DNA of 64,000 bases, from positions 41,371,797-41,435,796 of the forward strand of contig NC_087071.1 in NCBI RefSeq assembly GCF_963678635.1, in the 5' to 3' direction. The notes below the pieces were generated by a model that worked only from the letters and a program-made list of their open reading frames with translations, did no database searches and was not told the origin of the DNA. A program made the translations under genes and the position numbers. Origin of the DNA: Symsagittifera roscoffensis. Lineage: Eukaryota; Xenacoelomorpha; Acoela; Convolutidae. This document shows, one piece after another, positions 45,776 through 57,310 of the stretch (positions are counted from its first letter, which is position 1; each line of letters opens with the position of its first letter).

Positions 45776-46517
45776 TCATGACTCAGTCAAACATTGAAAA
45801 ATCTAACATGAGAGGTATATCTTCAGTTCGGCAAAATAATATTTTTTGGACCCACCAATTCCGTAGGAAAAGTGGAGCGATTTTTTTCACCTCAATATGT
45901 TCGCGAAAATGAACATAGATATAGGAAATCTACTTAATCCTAAAGAAAGACACCATCCACAACATCCCTGATTGCCGAATCCAGATAACGAAACAGAAAT
46001 TGAAGAAACATCACTCCTAGACCGAAATGCCCGAGGCTAAAAATGATTATACGACGAGAACTATCTTCGTTAAAGGCAGAAACAAAGCAATTAAACGGCA
46101 TCAGAGTCGACAATGCTGACAAGAAACTTCGACCATACATCTATTTAGCCCTCGGAAATAAAAGTAAAAAACCTTCAAAATTTGCTCAAAGAGTTCTAAG
46201 GACAGTTTGTCTATAGCAGTTGTGAGAAAACCAAACATCACGTTCGAATGACATATATTGGTGGAAAAAAAACAAAGGGAGAGAGTCTCTAGATCAATTT
46301 TAGGAAGCCTCTGTTGCAATCGCAAAGAAATGAGACATATCCACTGGAGAAGATGAATGGATAAGAGACACTTTTAAAAACAACCTGTAGAACTCTGACA
46401 TTCGAGAAAAATTACACACAGAAATACATCCCCTATTAGAAGTACTAAAAATAGCAATAATTAACAAAAAAAAGGGATCGCAAACCACATGAAGACGACG
46501 AGAAGTTTCATTTCGGA

Positions 46518-46808
46518 TTGTCTACCCATTTAACTCTTAATCATTTTGTTGTCAAAAGTCAACCAATTCCAAATATCGAGCGGATCAATACTTGTTTGAA
46601 AGGCAGCGGTACTTTTTCTAAAGGTCATTTAGCGGTGTTTCAGGCAAAAGACACAACCTGTACATCAAATAAAAACCAAAGACACCTTAATAGATTTTGT
46701 GAACCTCAGCGTAAATATGTAAGTAAAGCAGACTGCCAAAATATACAGACAATAGATTGTAACTATCCGTTGGATCAACCGGATGTTAAAAACGACCGTG
46801 TCGTGTAA
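46518..46808 (+). pseudogene. Possible gag-like remnant of the gypsy relic
   Basis: The 96-codon frame starts MSTHLTLNHFVVKSQPIPNI and has scattered Cys (TTCTSNK, FCEPQRKYVSKADC). Position between the left LTR and pol suggests gag, but no clear zinc knuckle is present. Bases 45776-46517 show no supported gene. Confidence 0.3.
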
Positions 46809-47059
46809 ATAGAGGTTTTTGTAGAGTGATCAACGCATAATCAGAATCCGGAGAGCGACAAAGATGATTGTTGTATACTAAGTGTAACTAATATATACAA
46901 TGACGAATGAAAAGAACTCAAGAAGCTGTTACATATCGGCCTCGGAAATGAAAATCAAGTTTTTCTAAACATACAAGCAGACTCTGCCAGAACTGGTAGC
47001 TTCCTCAAAATAAACGTCTTAAATTTTTGAAGTTACGCCATCCATACCTAATTGATCAA

Positions 47060-47590
47060 CCAGTGGATCAACCGGCAAAAGACCTGTATTGCGGATTTAC
47101 TGACAATGATGTAAATATCACCAGAAAGCTTTGTATTGCAATAGTCTCAAACGGATGTTCAATTTCCTAACAAGAGGCCAGGAGTGGAACATTCTTGGCA
47201 ATGAAACTCTGCCAAAATTGAGAATAGAAGTCTACCAGACCAGGGAGATTGGTAAAAAACTGAGGTCATCAAAGATTTTTTCATCAGAGAAAAAAACAAA
47301 ATATTGAGCTCAATCATCGGTTCAACCAATATATCAACCAATACATCAAATTCGTTTCAAAACTAGCTATCCTGGGAACCCTTTAAAAACTTTGCTAAAT
47401 AAGGAATCGATTTTTCAATGGAACGAATACCAAACAATTGTCTTTGAGAAGATCAAAGAAGGAATCGTGAGATCACTTCGCGGTAAAGCGTAATACTAGA
47501 GTAAAGCCGGATGCGTCACATAACGGACTCGGAGCCTCCTTGGAACACCTCTGCTGAAGTGATTGGAAAACAGTTTCTTTCGTTTCAAGT
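47060..47590 (+). pseudogene. Older copy of a pol (RNase H) segment
   Basis: DNA from 47401 (ATCGATTTTTCAATGGAACG) to about 47590 matches 48646-48840 along its length, including TCACATAACGGACTCGGAGC. The match continues at about 47945-48000 (AAGTATCTCGCTCAATATAC) with 49130-49190. Offsets of about 1245 and 1183 bp indicate an old tandem duplication or two overlapping insertions. Frames are destroyed. Confidence 0.6.
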
Positions 47591-48267
47591 TTTTTAAATT
47601 TCCATGAATCAAAATATTCAACATGAATCAATTTTTTTTTTTCAAAATTCTTTATCGAAGCTCAATTAATTATAGCTTACAGATAGCTTATCGAAGCTTA
47701 ATTAATATAGATTTACAGATTCTAAACCTGTGAACAATGTAAATCTGTCAAGAAACTAATTTTTAATTTTCCGTGTAGTTCCGTTATCCATGTTTCGGTC
47801 GAATTTCCAGTTTTATTAGAACAAGAAAAATTTAAAGCAAGTTTAATTTATTTACGCTAGTTTTTCATGAATCCGACGGGATATTTCACATAGACCCTGT
47901 TCGCACTAAGAAAGTCCGTGAAAAAGACTGTAAATGAAGCTGACCCAGGTCAATTCGGATTGAAGTATCTCGCTCAATATACTTGGTGGCCACATGAAAA
48001 TCGCCAAGTTTAATTTCACGGCATAAATTTGTTGAGAAAATAAACAGTATTTTTCCAAACACACAAGTCAGCGATTTACTTTATATATCCGGACCGAACG
48101 ATGAACTTAATTTTCGTTCTGACGGACCTTTCGAATTTTAATTGGGAACATTCAAATACAACTTGCTATGTAAATACAGGTTTTGAAAAGATTTTCCAGC
48201 CTAGAAGGTAGAGATATAACCGGCACATTTATATTTTAGAATTGCTTTTTATGAACTAGGAGACAAA

Positions 48268-48843
48268 CTAAATGAACTGCAACGAATCGTGGACTCAAAA
48301 ATTGGAAACACTGCGTTCAGGAATTTTCACCAAGACGAGATTCTGGTGGCATCCAAAGGAGGCTTCAGAGAACATAAAACTCCGTCCTCATTTTTTTTCG
48401 GTATTAGACATTTCTACTTTTGCCGTTAAATGGCCAAAATTTTATCTGATCAAAAAGACATAGATTGGCTTGGATTCAAAATCTCTAAATGAGGAATTTC
48501 TCTGTCGGTGGATACAAATGAAGGCATCAAAGTTTCACTCATCCTGAAAAATCTATTAAAATCAATTCGGTTCAACAAACCAATACATCACAACCGTTCA
48601 AAAACTAGCTTCACTGAAATTCTTTCAAGGTCTTTGCTAAATACGAAATCAATTTTCCAATGGAACGGAAACCAAACTAAACTCTTTAACAAGATCAAAG
48701 AAGAAATCGTAAATTTCGCAGAAAATTTTCACTTCGAAGTAAAGCCTAATGCTGGAGTAAAAACAGATAGGTCACATAACGGACTCGGAGCCTCCTCAGA
48801 ACACCTATCTTGGAATGACTGGAAAACAATTTCCTTCATTTAA
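48268..48843 (+). pseudogene. Reverse transcriptase / RNase H remnant (Ty3/gypsy)
   Basis: The first frame reads LNELQRIVDSKIGNTAFRNF then FHQDEILVASKGG, which corresponds to the RT palm with the YxDD box changed. WLGFKISK is the usual thumb-connection motif. In the frame 48508-48843, FQWNGNQTKLFNKIKEE leads into KTDRSHNGLGASSEH, the RNase H start where DAS has become DRS. The end WNDWKTISF is where the sheet would continue. Two stops and a frame change break it. Confidence 0.65.
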
Positions 48844-48956
48844 AGATTTTAAAATCCGCGTGAGTCAAAATATTCCACCTGAGTCAAAGTTTTTAATTTT
48901 ACTAAATTCTTAGTCGTAGCTCAGTTAAATTTCCTCCAAATTCTAAAAATAAAAAA

Positions 48957-49364
48957 TTGTTAAAAAGTCAAGTAACCAATTTGTATTTATTTCTGTCGTA
49001 CAGTGTTATCGAAAAACTCAATGCAAATCAATTTTACTCGAATCATTTCATCCGAAATCTTCAAAAATCTGACGGACTACTTTACATGGACCCCATTCTC
49101 ACAAAGAAATGCAGTAACAAAAACTGTACATTCGGAGTGAAGTATCTCGCTCAATACACTTGGTGGCCACATAAAAATTGCCAAGTTTTTTTTCACGGCA
49201 TAAATTGTTCAGAGTCCACTAAAGCTGAAAAAAAAAACCCAAAGAGTGTTTTTTCAAATACACAAATCACCGAAGTACCTCATTTATCCGAGCCAAAAGA
49301 TGAACCTAAGCATCATTTTGCTAGTTTTTGGGATACTAAATGCGGAACAAACAAATACATCTAA
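48957..49364 (+). pseudogene. Unrecognised 135-codon frame in the gypsy relic
   Basis: It contains SVIEKLNANQFYSNHFIRNL, VKYLAQYTWWPHKNCQVFF and KHHFASFWDTKCG. A decayed copy lies at about 47880-48130. It follows the RNase H remnant, but I see no integrase motif. It may be a gag-type or extra protein of the element. Bases 49365-49950 show no gene. Confidence 0.35.
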
Positions 49365-49957
49365 CTACGTAAAGATGTATTTTTAAAAATTCCTTCGTCT
49401 AAATTTTACTCGATCCCCTCACCAAATACAGTGATCGACTTTTTTTAAGATTTCCTTTGCTTTTCTGGAAAACTTCGTTTGATTGCCGTCGACCACACTT
49501 CTTGTTTAAGCAGTCGAGAATTTGATTCTTTTCGCGAATCAAATAACATTAAATTTTTTTGTGCACTAGCCGATCACTGTTTCAGCGGAACTGGAAAAAT
49601 TCAATCAAGACGATAAAAACTAAAACCTCTAATTTTCAGCGTGGTTATGCATTGGCTTAAACTCATTGACAACACTATACTACCTTAGTGCTATCAAGGC
49701 CGCTTAGTATTCACCTTAAAAATTAACCCTTAAGCGTATTATTCCGTTGGGCTTCTCCGTCAACTAACTACTAACTTTTTAACTTAAAATAACTGCTTAA
49801 GCTATTTAAATGCTAAACCTTAACGCTCAGTGCCCACTGTGGCTGCAAAATAATTTAGTTACCTTCATACGTATTTTACTTTCAGCTTCTTCTAGTGGGA
49901 GAAATGATCAGTTATCACTATTAAGTTGAATTTGAGTTTTTTCTTGTTAAAGGGGAA

Positions 49958-50150
49958 TGTTGTGAATTCCAGTAATTTATTTCAGCTTAATTAGGGTAAT
50001 TGATATAAAAGGTACTGATGTTATGACCATGAAACGTTGATTCCTTCCGGCGGAGAGACTGTTCTCTTTTTTGAGTTTTTTTATTAGGATTAATTCATTT
50101 CTTACTCTTAACTTTTTATCTGTTCATAAGCAGAATTAGCTGTGATAAAG
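49958..50150 (+). repeat. Right LTR of the gypsy relic
   Basis: It starts TGTTGTGAATTCCAGTAATT directly after the polypurine tract and contains GGGTAATTGATATAAAAGG, CCGGCGGAGAGACTGTTCTC and TTCTTACTCTTAACTTTTTA. The right end is uncertain. Confidence 0.6.
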
Positions 50151-50460
50151 AAACCTTTCATCATTCAACTTCTACTTTTTGCGTTGTTTTAAAACTCCGA
50201 TAAACCATAGCACAAACTTATGCCTCAAACTTAGATCACATAAATCAGTTTTTATCTTTGAAGAAAAACTGCCTCGAAATGAACTGTATTTGGCAATTTA
50301 AAAAGTATTTGGCAATTTAAAAAGAAACAAAATGTACTATTTATTCATTTGAACCATCCTTTTTTTCAGAAGCAGACACGGTAATCTTTACTGAACCAGA
50401 ACTAAAGTGAAAATTAAAGCATGAAAACTAAAGCGGGAAAATTTTGGCGACTAAGCTGGA

Positions 50461-50848
50461 CGTTTATGCATGTCTCAGGTCTTTCTCCACAATATTTTGA
50501 TTAAAAAAAACCAAATAAAAACTTTATAAATTAGTTTTTTATCAAAACACGGTGAAGGAAGACATGAAACTTGCATAAACGTGCATTTCAGGCCCTGACA
50601 CGCACGTTTATGCATGTCTCATGTCTTCCCCACCTTTCTGATTAAAAAAAACCAATCTATAATTTTTTTAAATCAAAATTCGGTGAAGGAAGATATGCAA
50701 CTTGCATAAACGTGCATTTCAGGCCCTGACACGCACGTTTATGCATGTCTCATGTCTTCCCCACCTTTCTGATTAAAAAAACCAATCTATAATTTTTTTT
50801 AATCAAAATTCGGTGGGGGAAGACCTGAAACATGCATAAACGTGCATG
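50461..50848. repeat. Three tandem palindromic units of ~131-144 bp
   Basis: Each unit opens CGTTTATGCATGTCTC (50461, 50605, 50736) and closes with the near reverse complement (TGCATAAACGTGCAT), with GATTAAAAAAACCAA between. So the array is a head-to-tail series of foldback units. ATTTCAGGCCCTGACACGCA joins the units. Confidence 0.85.
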
Positions 50849-51918
50849 AGAAACCAATTCATCGCACAAAAATTGGCCACACACTGTGTTCTTTCTTAAT
50901 CAAATTGTTACATGCAAAAAACAAGAAATTGAAAGATGGGCAAAGGGTTTTACGGTGATAAAAGAGGTTTCCGATCGATTTTAATTGATTTTAAATCGAT
51001 TTTAAATCAATTCAAATCAATTACAAATTAACAAAAATTAACAAAAAAAATCAATTCTAAATTGATTGGAAGCGATATTTATAGAAAGCTTTTGACTTAA
51101 ATTAAGTGTCTATAAAAGTCAAGGTAAGTCGACATGGATGAAATTTCCACTCACTAAATTCCATCCGAATCTAATTTAAATCCATCTGACTCTCACTAAA
51201 ACCAATTAAAACAATATTAAAAGACCCTGAGCAGATGTATTAAAGAGTCTAAAAATCCTAATTGAATCAATTTAAATCGTTTATTCAGGTAACACGACAA
51301 AACGAAACATGCAATTAAAAAAATGAAAAAGTGGATTTTTAATTATTGAAAGTTTTTAGAAATCAAGAAAATGCTTCAAAAAAGTCAAGCATTGAGGTCG
51401 AAAAGATTTCATTGCTCAAACACAAAATTATCATCATAAATCAGAATATGGGTAAAAATATAACTAATATACCAGGCAAAGTGTCACATTACATAAAGTT
51501 TTGAGCTAAAAATTTTGCATTAAAATTTTCAAAAAACATCTTCGTCATTCGGATATTGGGTAAAAACCTTTTTAACATTTTTTTTAAATGGTCAAATTAG
51601 ATGAAAAGTGCAAAAAAAATTAAAATGATTTCAAAGTTTTTAAAACCGTTCATTTTCTTATTTGGCAACCATACTTATATATGAGCAATGAACAAATGCA
51701 ACACAAATTGGAAATGGATATAACTCGATAGAAAAAAAAATTGATCTAAGTCAATTTAAATCAATTTTAATTGCCCTAGAAATACTTCAAGACTGAAAAA
51801 AAAAGGATTTAGATCGGTTCAAAGTCGACTTTGATCAATTTTTTCGCTGGTATTTAAGATCAATTTAATTCGATTTTAAGAAGATCCAATTACTTTTTTT
51901 TCTTGTCTATGCAATCAT
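50849..51918. other. No gene seen
   Basis: AT-rich sequence dominated by degenerate AATCGATTTTAAATCAATT-type pieces in both orientations at 50965-51070 and again at 51740-51890. These may be the ends of another foldback element. Confidence 0.4.
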
Positions 51919-52115
51919 TACGAGGCCAAACTTGTCTATTTGGTAATTTTTATGCGGTTTTCGCAACAAGGACGCTCCTTTTATTCTCCTGTTGTTCTGT
52001 CACCTTCTTTAAATGTTCTGACAAAAACTTAACATGCTTAAAGTCTTGCGTCTGGAATCCAGCAACATACAAACGCAAATTTGTGCGCCTATCACGTGCA
52101 CAAATTGGCATCGTG
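51919..52115 (+). repeat. 200-bp GGCCAAACT MITE, copy 1
   Basis: It opens TACGAGGCCAAACTTG and closes with GTGCACAAATTGGCATCGTG. It shares the inner order GCGGTTTTCGCAAC, GACGCTCCTTTTATTCTCCT and GGAATCCAGCAACATACAAA with the copy at 52846. Confidence 0.75.
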
Positions 52116-52323
52116 AAGATCTTTGAATTTTTTTGAACTAAATAGATCTCAATTAAACCTGCCTACTTTTATCATTATAAAATCGATCCTAATCAATTTT
52201 TGTCAGTGCGGATAGTTAAAAATTCAAGAACATCAGTTTACTATAGTGAACCATTTCACGAGCAAATTCAAGCTTTTACTCAACGAAATATCTGTTTGTA
52301 TGGACATTTTTGCACAACTTGAT

Positions 52324-52516
52324 TACGAAGCCAAACTGTACGCTGGATAGGCGCACAATTTTGTGTCTGTATGTTTCTGAAATCCAGGACAAGTCATCAA
52401 AAATTTTCAAGTTTGTCGGAACGATCAAAAAAACTAAAAGAACAAAAAAAGAAAAAACAGAGAGCGTCCTTGTTCCCGGTTCTGCTTACATTTCATAAAA
52501 CACACAGTTTGGCCGG
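52324..52516 (-). repeat. 200-bp GGCCAAACT MITE, copy 2 (inverted)
   Basis: It reads in the opposite direction: TACGAAGCCAAACTGTACGC, GAAATCCAGGACAAG, GAGCGTCCTTGTTCCC and CACACAGTTTGGCCGG. Confidence 0.7.
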
Positions 52517-52538
52517 TTAATTTTCATTTCAATTTTTC

Positions 52539-52826
52539 AACACAGACTAGGAGGAAATTTTCTGAGCAACCTAATGAAAAGTACCAATTTATGATATCAG
52601 GGTCGGTCTGAAAAATTTTTTTTTCGTCTTTTGCACTCACTCTTTGAAACCTTCTGAAAGGATATGAACCAACTGAGTTTAACAAAACAAAAATCACAAT
52701 TACAGATAAACTATATTAAGCTCAGTTAGTTCTAGCCCTTGCAAAAAGAATTTCATACCAACGCTGAAATAATACATTGGTACTTTTCTTTAGGTAGCTT
52801 TGATAATTTTCTCCTAGTCTGTGTTA
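52539..52826. repeat. 288-bp foldback element with ~50-bp ends
   Basis: AACACAGACTAGGAGGAAAT and AGCAACCTAATGAAAAGTAC on the left are matched in inverted orientation by GTACTTTTCTTTAGGTAGCT and CTCCTAGTCTGTGTT on the right. It lies between two copies of the 200-bp MITE. Confidence 0.8.
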
Positions 52827-52845
52827 AAAGTTTTAATTAAAAAAT

Positions 52846-53045
52846 TACGCGGCCAAACTGTGTAATTTGTTAATTTTGAGCGGAATCCGCAACAGTGACG
52901 CTCTTTTTGTTCTTGTTTTCTTCTTTTAGTTTCATTGATCGTTCCGCCAAATTTTAAAATGTTTAAAGATGTGTCTCTTGAATCCAGGAACATACAGACA
53001 CAAAACTGTGCGCCCATCCCCTGCACAGTTTTGCCTCCTAACGAG
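52846..53045 (+). repeat. 200-bp GGCCAAACT MITE, copy 3
   Basis: It opens TACGCGGCCAAACTGTG and closes GCACAGTTTTGCCTCCTAAC, so the ends are inverted repeats. The inner sequence matches copy 1. It has no coding capacity. Bases 53046-53955 show no supported gene. Confidence 0.8.
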
Positions 53046-53955
53046 CATTATCAAATTCGTCTAATCGAGAAAGATTTCAAACCGAGGTTCAGTGCAGATG
53101 ATAAATATTTTAGGGCCTTGATGTTATAGTTAAGTAATTTGAGGAAAATAACTTTGATCAATTTATCTTTGTTTGTGTAAAAAACTTGCTTAAAGTTGAG
53201 CTAGGTTAATTATAAAACATCCTGACAACTTTTAGAAGACTAAAACTAGAGAGTTTTAGTAAACTTGTACAAACGTGTATCGTTAACCATACAGAGTAAA
53301 ATGAATAGAAACCACTTACGAAAAGCAAACTTCTCTCATAATTTGATGTGACCTTTGGACCCACCAACCCAAGCCAATAGCAAGACAGGTTGAGTTTGAT
53401 ATGTGCAGTAAAATTCCGAACCCAGGGCTGCACACTTTCTTTGTAGACTTTGGCGGCTTATTATCTAAACGCAAATCAACTTTTTCACTTCGCCATTCTT
53501 TCAATTTTTTCTGATATTCTTAACAACCGCCCTCACTTTGGTGTCTACAAAAAATTGCCATCCCTTTATATAAAAGCATTAAATTAGCACCAGGGAGTTG
53601 CCTTTAAAATTCGAATTTTGTTGCAATCTGATTGGCCGAAAACTCGACAACTTAATCTACTTAACAATTGCCACCCCCCCATTCTTGAAAGGGGGAGCAA
53701 TTGTTAGGTAAAACCATTTTTTCTTCTAATATTTCAGCGCAGAATATCAGATTGCTACAAAAATGACTTCTGGTGAGCATATTAATCTTGTAAAGCCAAG
53801 AAAATGCATAACTCAGCGAAAGGCTGTTGTGACAAAAAACACTAATTATACTTTGTTGCTTATCTTAGTCCTTTTCGAAAAAAAACTACCACAAAGCGTA
53901 TATTTTAACCGATGTGTTTATTCCATTCTTGTTTGCTTAAAACTATTTTGTTATT

Positions 53956-54196
53956 GTTCCCACTTTCGATACGAAAGTAACGGAATATTTGTGCCCGGGT
54001 TGGGTTTTTTTTCTTCAGACAAATTTCGACTTTTTAACTAGCAATTTTTGACGGAATTTTTTTATATCATTCTAAAGGTATTGTTGTCCTGAGCTTAAAT
54101 TTGAAAAGATTTTTCACCTTTGATCAATTTTCGTAAAATTTTGAGGGTTTAAAGATTGCCATTTCGGCCATTTTGACCAATTTGGGACAATTAACG
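53956..54196 (+). mobile_element. Truncated copy of the palindromic foldback element
   Basis: It starts GTTCCCACTTTCGATACGAA and follows the left arm at 17842 through GTATTGTTGTCCTGAGCTTA to GGGACAATTAACG, where similarity ends. Bases 54197-54737 show no gene. Confidence 0.8.
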
Positions 54197-54737
54197 TGGA
54201 TATATTCCCTGGAAAGCTCTTTTTTTATTGAGATTGATCCAACAATCAGCCAAACTGAAAACAAGAGACCTTTTCTTAAATTTTTCCCTGAGTGTCTACT
54301 GTACAAGCGTTGTAAGTTCTTTTGATTGGTGAATAGACTGATCCTTTTTCTGAAAAAAAAGCTTATATTTTAGTCAGTTTCTCTAATAAATAGAGAAAAA
54401 TGCAATAATTCACTTCTAAAATCAATAGATAACCATCTAAAAATATCTTAAAAAAGCAATAGAAAAAATATAAGGAATAATCTCTTTGTAGAATGATAAA
54501 ACAAATAGTATAAAACAAGTGTAATCTTTCAACAGATAAAGAAGAGTGTCTAGGTCAGATGTGAACAACTCACTATCCCTGACAGGTACTGATTAACAGT
54601 TATACATTGGTCTGTATGTAGTGACCTTGAAGTGACCTTGAAGAGAGTATGTAGTGACCTTGAAGAGCGGATACTACGCCGTATGACACTTCCGCTTCTA
54701 GAAAGTTTGAATTCGATGGGTTAAAAACAAAAAACCA

Positions 54738-55673
54738 CCCGGGTTGACCAAAACTTCTAATCATACAATTTCCATTTATGAAAAACTTCTTGTCATACAA
54801 TTCCATACAATGCCATACGTACAGAACATTGTATGAAATCTCTATGATAAACATTTTTCCATATATGAAAATTGTATGATAGATGTTTTTCCATAAACCA
54901 AAAATGTTAATTTTTTCTTTCTAAATTTAGTTTCTGCAAATTTTTCGGTTGTGTTTGCTACCGAACACAAGTTACAAAGACCTTGGTTACTCAAAACACC
55001 AAAGGTTGGACGGTCTTGCGTTTACAATGCATAGCAAACGACCTGATTAGGATGTTTTTCACAATTGATATAACAAAAGTAAAGAACTTTTATTTTTTGG
55101 CAAAATTTTTTAATGATGATTATTTTAAATTTCATGAATTTTCAAGTTATCAGACATTGATCAAGGCTTACATTAACACCCCATACAAAAGAAATAGGAA
55201 TTTTCAGCGTTTTTGAAAAAAAAAATTAAGTGAAAAGAAAATAAAAGCCAATTTTATCGTATCCAGGACTACGTTATGCACACAAAATATTAAATTTTGC
55301 ATGTAAAAAAAAAATTCGAAAAATGTTTGTTTGCGTACGAAATTCGATTTGCGGTTGAAAAAAAAACAAAAATTTTTGGGCCAAAATTTCAAAATTACTT
55401 GAAAAAGTTTTTGTGTCGCCATCAAAAAAATGCCAGTCATACAATTCCCATATATGGGAATTGTATGATAAGCATTTTTTTCAAAAAACGAGAACCTCAG
55501 TTTTTTTATCACCAGACTGTTTTATAAGAATCAAACATCCACAGAAATAAGTTTATACCAGTTTTCAACCATTTTAAGAAATTGTATGAAAATTGTATGA
55601 CAAGCATTTTTCCATGCACTTGATGTATGGAATTGTATGATAACCATTTTCGGTGTATGGAGGTCAACCCGGG
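54738..55673. mobile_element. CCCGGG-ended repeat element, copy 2 (936 bp)
   Basis: Perfect 12-bp inverted ends, CCCGGGTTGACC and GGTCAACCCGGG. It contains the same ordered blocks as 21131-23081 without the nested insertion (TGATATAACAAAAGTAA runs straight on) and with only one copy of the GTATCCAGGACTACGTTATG block. Multiple ATACAATT/AATTGTATGA pieces lie near both ends. No transposase is present. Confidence 0.85.
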
Positions 55674-56072
55674 CATAAGACAAGTTTCATCAACGTATTA
55701 AGAAATTGTTTTGATGTTTTTTTTCTTTTGCTTTAGTTTGTTTAGGTTTAAAAAAACGGTAGGTCCTTTTTTCGGATTTTTTTTTGGGAAATTTGTGGGC
55801 TTGATGATAAACCTCCTGGTGATATTGGGATCAGAATTGAGCTCCAAATCTTGATCGGTCTTAAGAATTCGCCTGGTGACTTTGGTATCATATTTTCGTT
55901 GACAAGTTTCCTGCGTGACGTAGCTGGCATCCGAAGAACCTGGTCTGCTTTTTTCTCTAATTAGAAGTTCTGGTCGGATGGTCTAACTCCAGTTATGTGG
56001 TTCCAATGCGTCTTTCTAGTTTCTCGTCTGTGGATTACCCTTTGGTCTACCTCCATTTGCTTGAGCGAACGT

Positions 56073-57310
56073 CTAACTCATTAGAAGGTTTGAATCATCT
56101 ACTGTCCTTGGTAGGGTTGTTCTGGTAGGTCTGCTGTTTTGACTCGATTTTGACTCGTTCAGACACTCAGTCCAATAGGGGAGACTAAGATCTCTTGGGG
56201 CTCCTTTTTGATCCCTTGCCTCTAACCAACTGACCAGAGCTTGTATGACTTGACTTGTCTTTGGTAACTCCTCCAAACCTCTTTCCGAGGAGCTTTCGTA
56301 CGTTATGTTTGGTTTCACAATTGGATTTTTCCTTTTTTTCCTGGATGCTTGCCGANNNNNNNNNNNNNNNNNNNNNNNNNNNNNNNNNNNNNNNNNNNNN
56401 NNNNNNNNNNNNNNNNNNNNNNNNNNNNNNNNNNNNNNNNNNNNNNNNNNNNNNNNNNNNNNNNNNNNNNNNNNNNNNNNNNNNNNNNNNNNNNNNNNNN
56501 NNNNNNNNNNNNNNNNNNNNNNNNNNNNNNNNNNNNNNNNNNNNNNNNNNNNNNNTTCTCTCAATTTAAAATCCATTCGGTGTGTGTACCGGAGACCAAT
56601 TTTTAAACTTTGTAGATGATAAAAGTGGTCTTCATCATGGGTGTGTAGTGGTATATAAGAACAAATTGAATCTTTGTTTGGTTGACAATAACCCTGCGCA
56701 TTTTTATGGGCGTTTGCTGAAAAAATCATTGGTTTAAAGGGTTTATGGTTGAATACCATTTCATACGGTGACATTCCTAATGTTCTTGTGATTTGTGAAT
56801 TATATGAGAGTAGAAATAATTTTACATCTGCTGACCATTCAGTATATTGGGTATCATTTCCATTAATGATACATCTGAGGTATTCTTGTAACGAAGGGTT
56901 GATACCTTTGACTAAACCAATTGTCCAAGGTGCATGAGATGTACGTGGTTTATGTTTAATGTTATATAAGTGGCATAATGCGATGATTTCATTGTTAATA
57001 AATTCAGTGCCATTGTCTGTGACTAAAATTTCGGGTAATCCAAATTTAGCTATCAATTGTTCGTAGAGTGTTGTATATGCATAATAAGCATTTTAATGGG
57101 GTACTGGGTTAAGTGCTACATAATGTGTAAATGCACCAACAATTACCATTATATATGAGTTTCCTTCTGATGATGATGAAATTGGTCCTTTTGTGTCAAA
57201 TGATATTCTGTGATTAAAATAAAGACTTTGTCAATTAAAATCTTGTTTTTCTGCGATTTTTTTTTGAATTGGATAGGGTTGATTTAATTGGCATATTATA
57301 CAATCGTTGT
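56073..57310 (-). pseudogene. Integrase remnant
   Basis: Integrase inserts the element's DNA copy. Upstream pieces read CIICQLNQPYPIQKK (zinc-binding end, near 57300) and FDTKGPISSSSEGNSYIM with the first catalytic Asp. The clean frame from 57056 contains VTDNGTEF with the second Asp, and then WTIGLVKGINPSLQEYLR, where the catalytic Glu of the DDE triad should stand in place of the Lys. FLLSYNSQITRTLGMSPYEM is the usual following motif. The C-terminal tail runs through the N gap to a stop at 56073-56075. Confidence 0.75.
56356..56555. other. Assembly gap of 200 N
   Basis: Exactly 200 undetermined bases. The round number suggests a scaffolding gap of estimated or arbitrary size, so the reading frame across it is unreliable. 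Confidence 0.99.

Larger units (their letters stand above)
45565..50150 (+). mobile_element. Decayed Ty3/gypsy-type LTR retroelement
   Basis: Two diverged direct repeats (about 45565-45775 and 49958-50150) flank reverse transcriptase and RNase H remnants on the plus strand. A polypurine tract, AAGGGGAA, lies directly before TGTTG at the start of the right repeat. Both repeats share TAATTGATATAA, a CCG...GAGA...TCTC box and CACTTCTTACTTTTAACTTT-type sequence. Length is about 4.6 kb. No intact gene remains and the pol region seems to be present twice in part. Confidence 0.65.

Noticed and set aside
50461..50848. CRISPR-like array
   Set aside because: Units are contiguous palindromic repeats without unique spacers, and the genome is that of an animal.
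56255..56619. Plus-strand frames across the N gap
   Set aside because: They consist mostly of undetermined bases.
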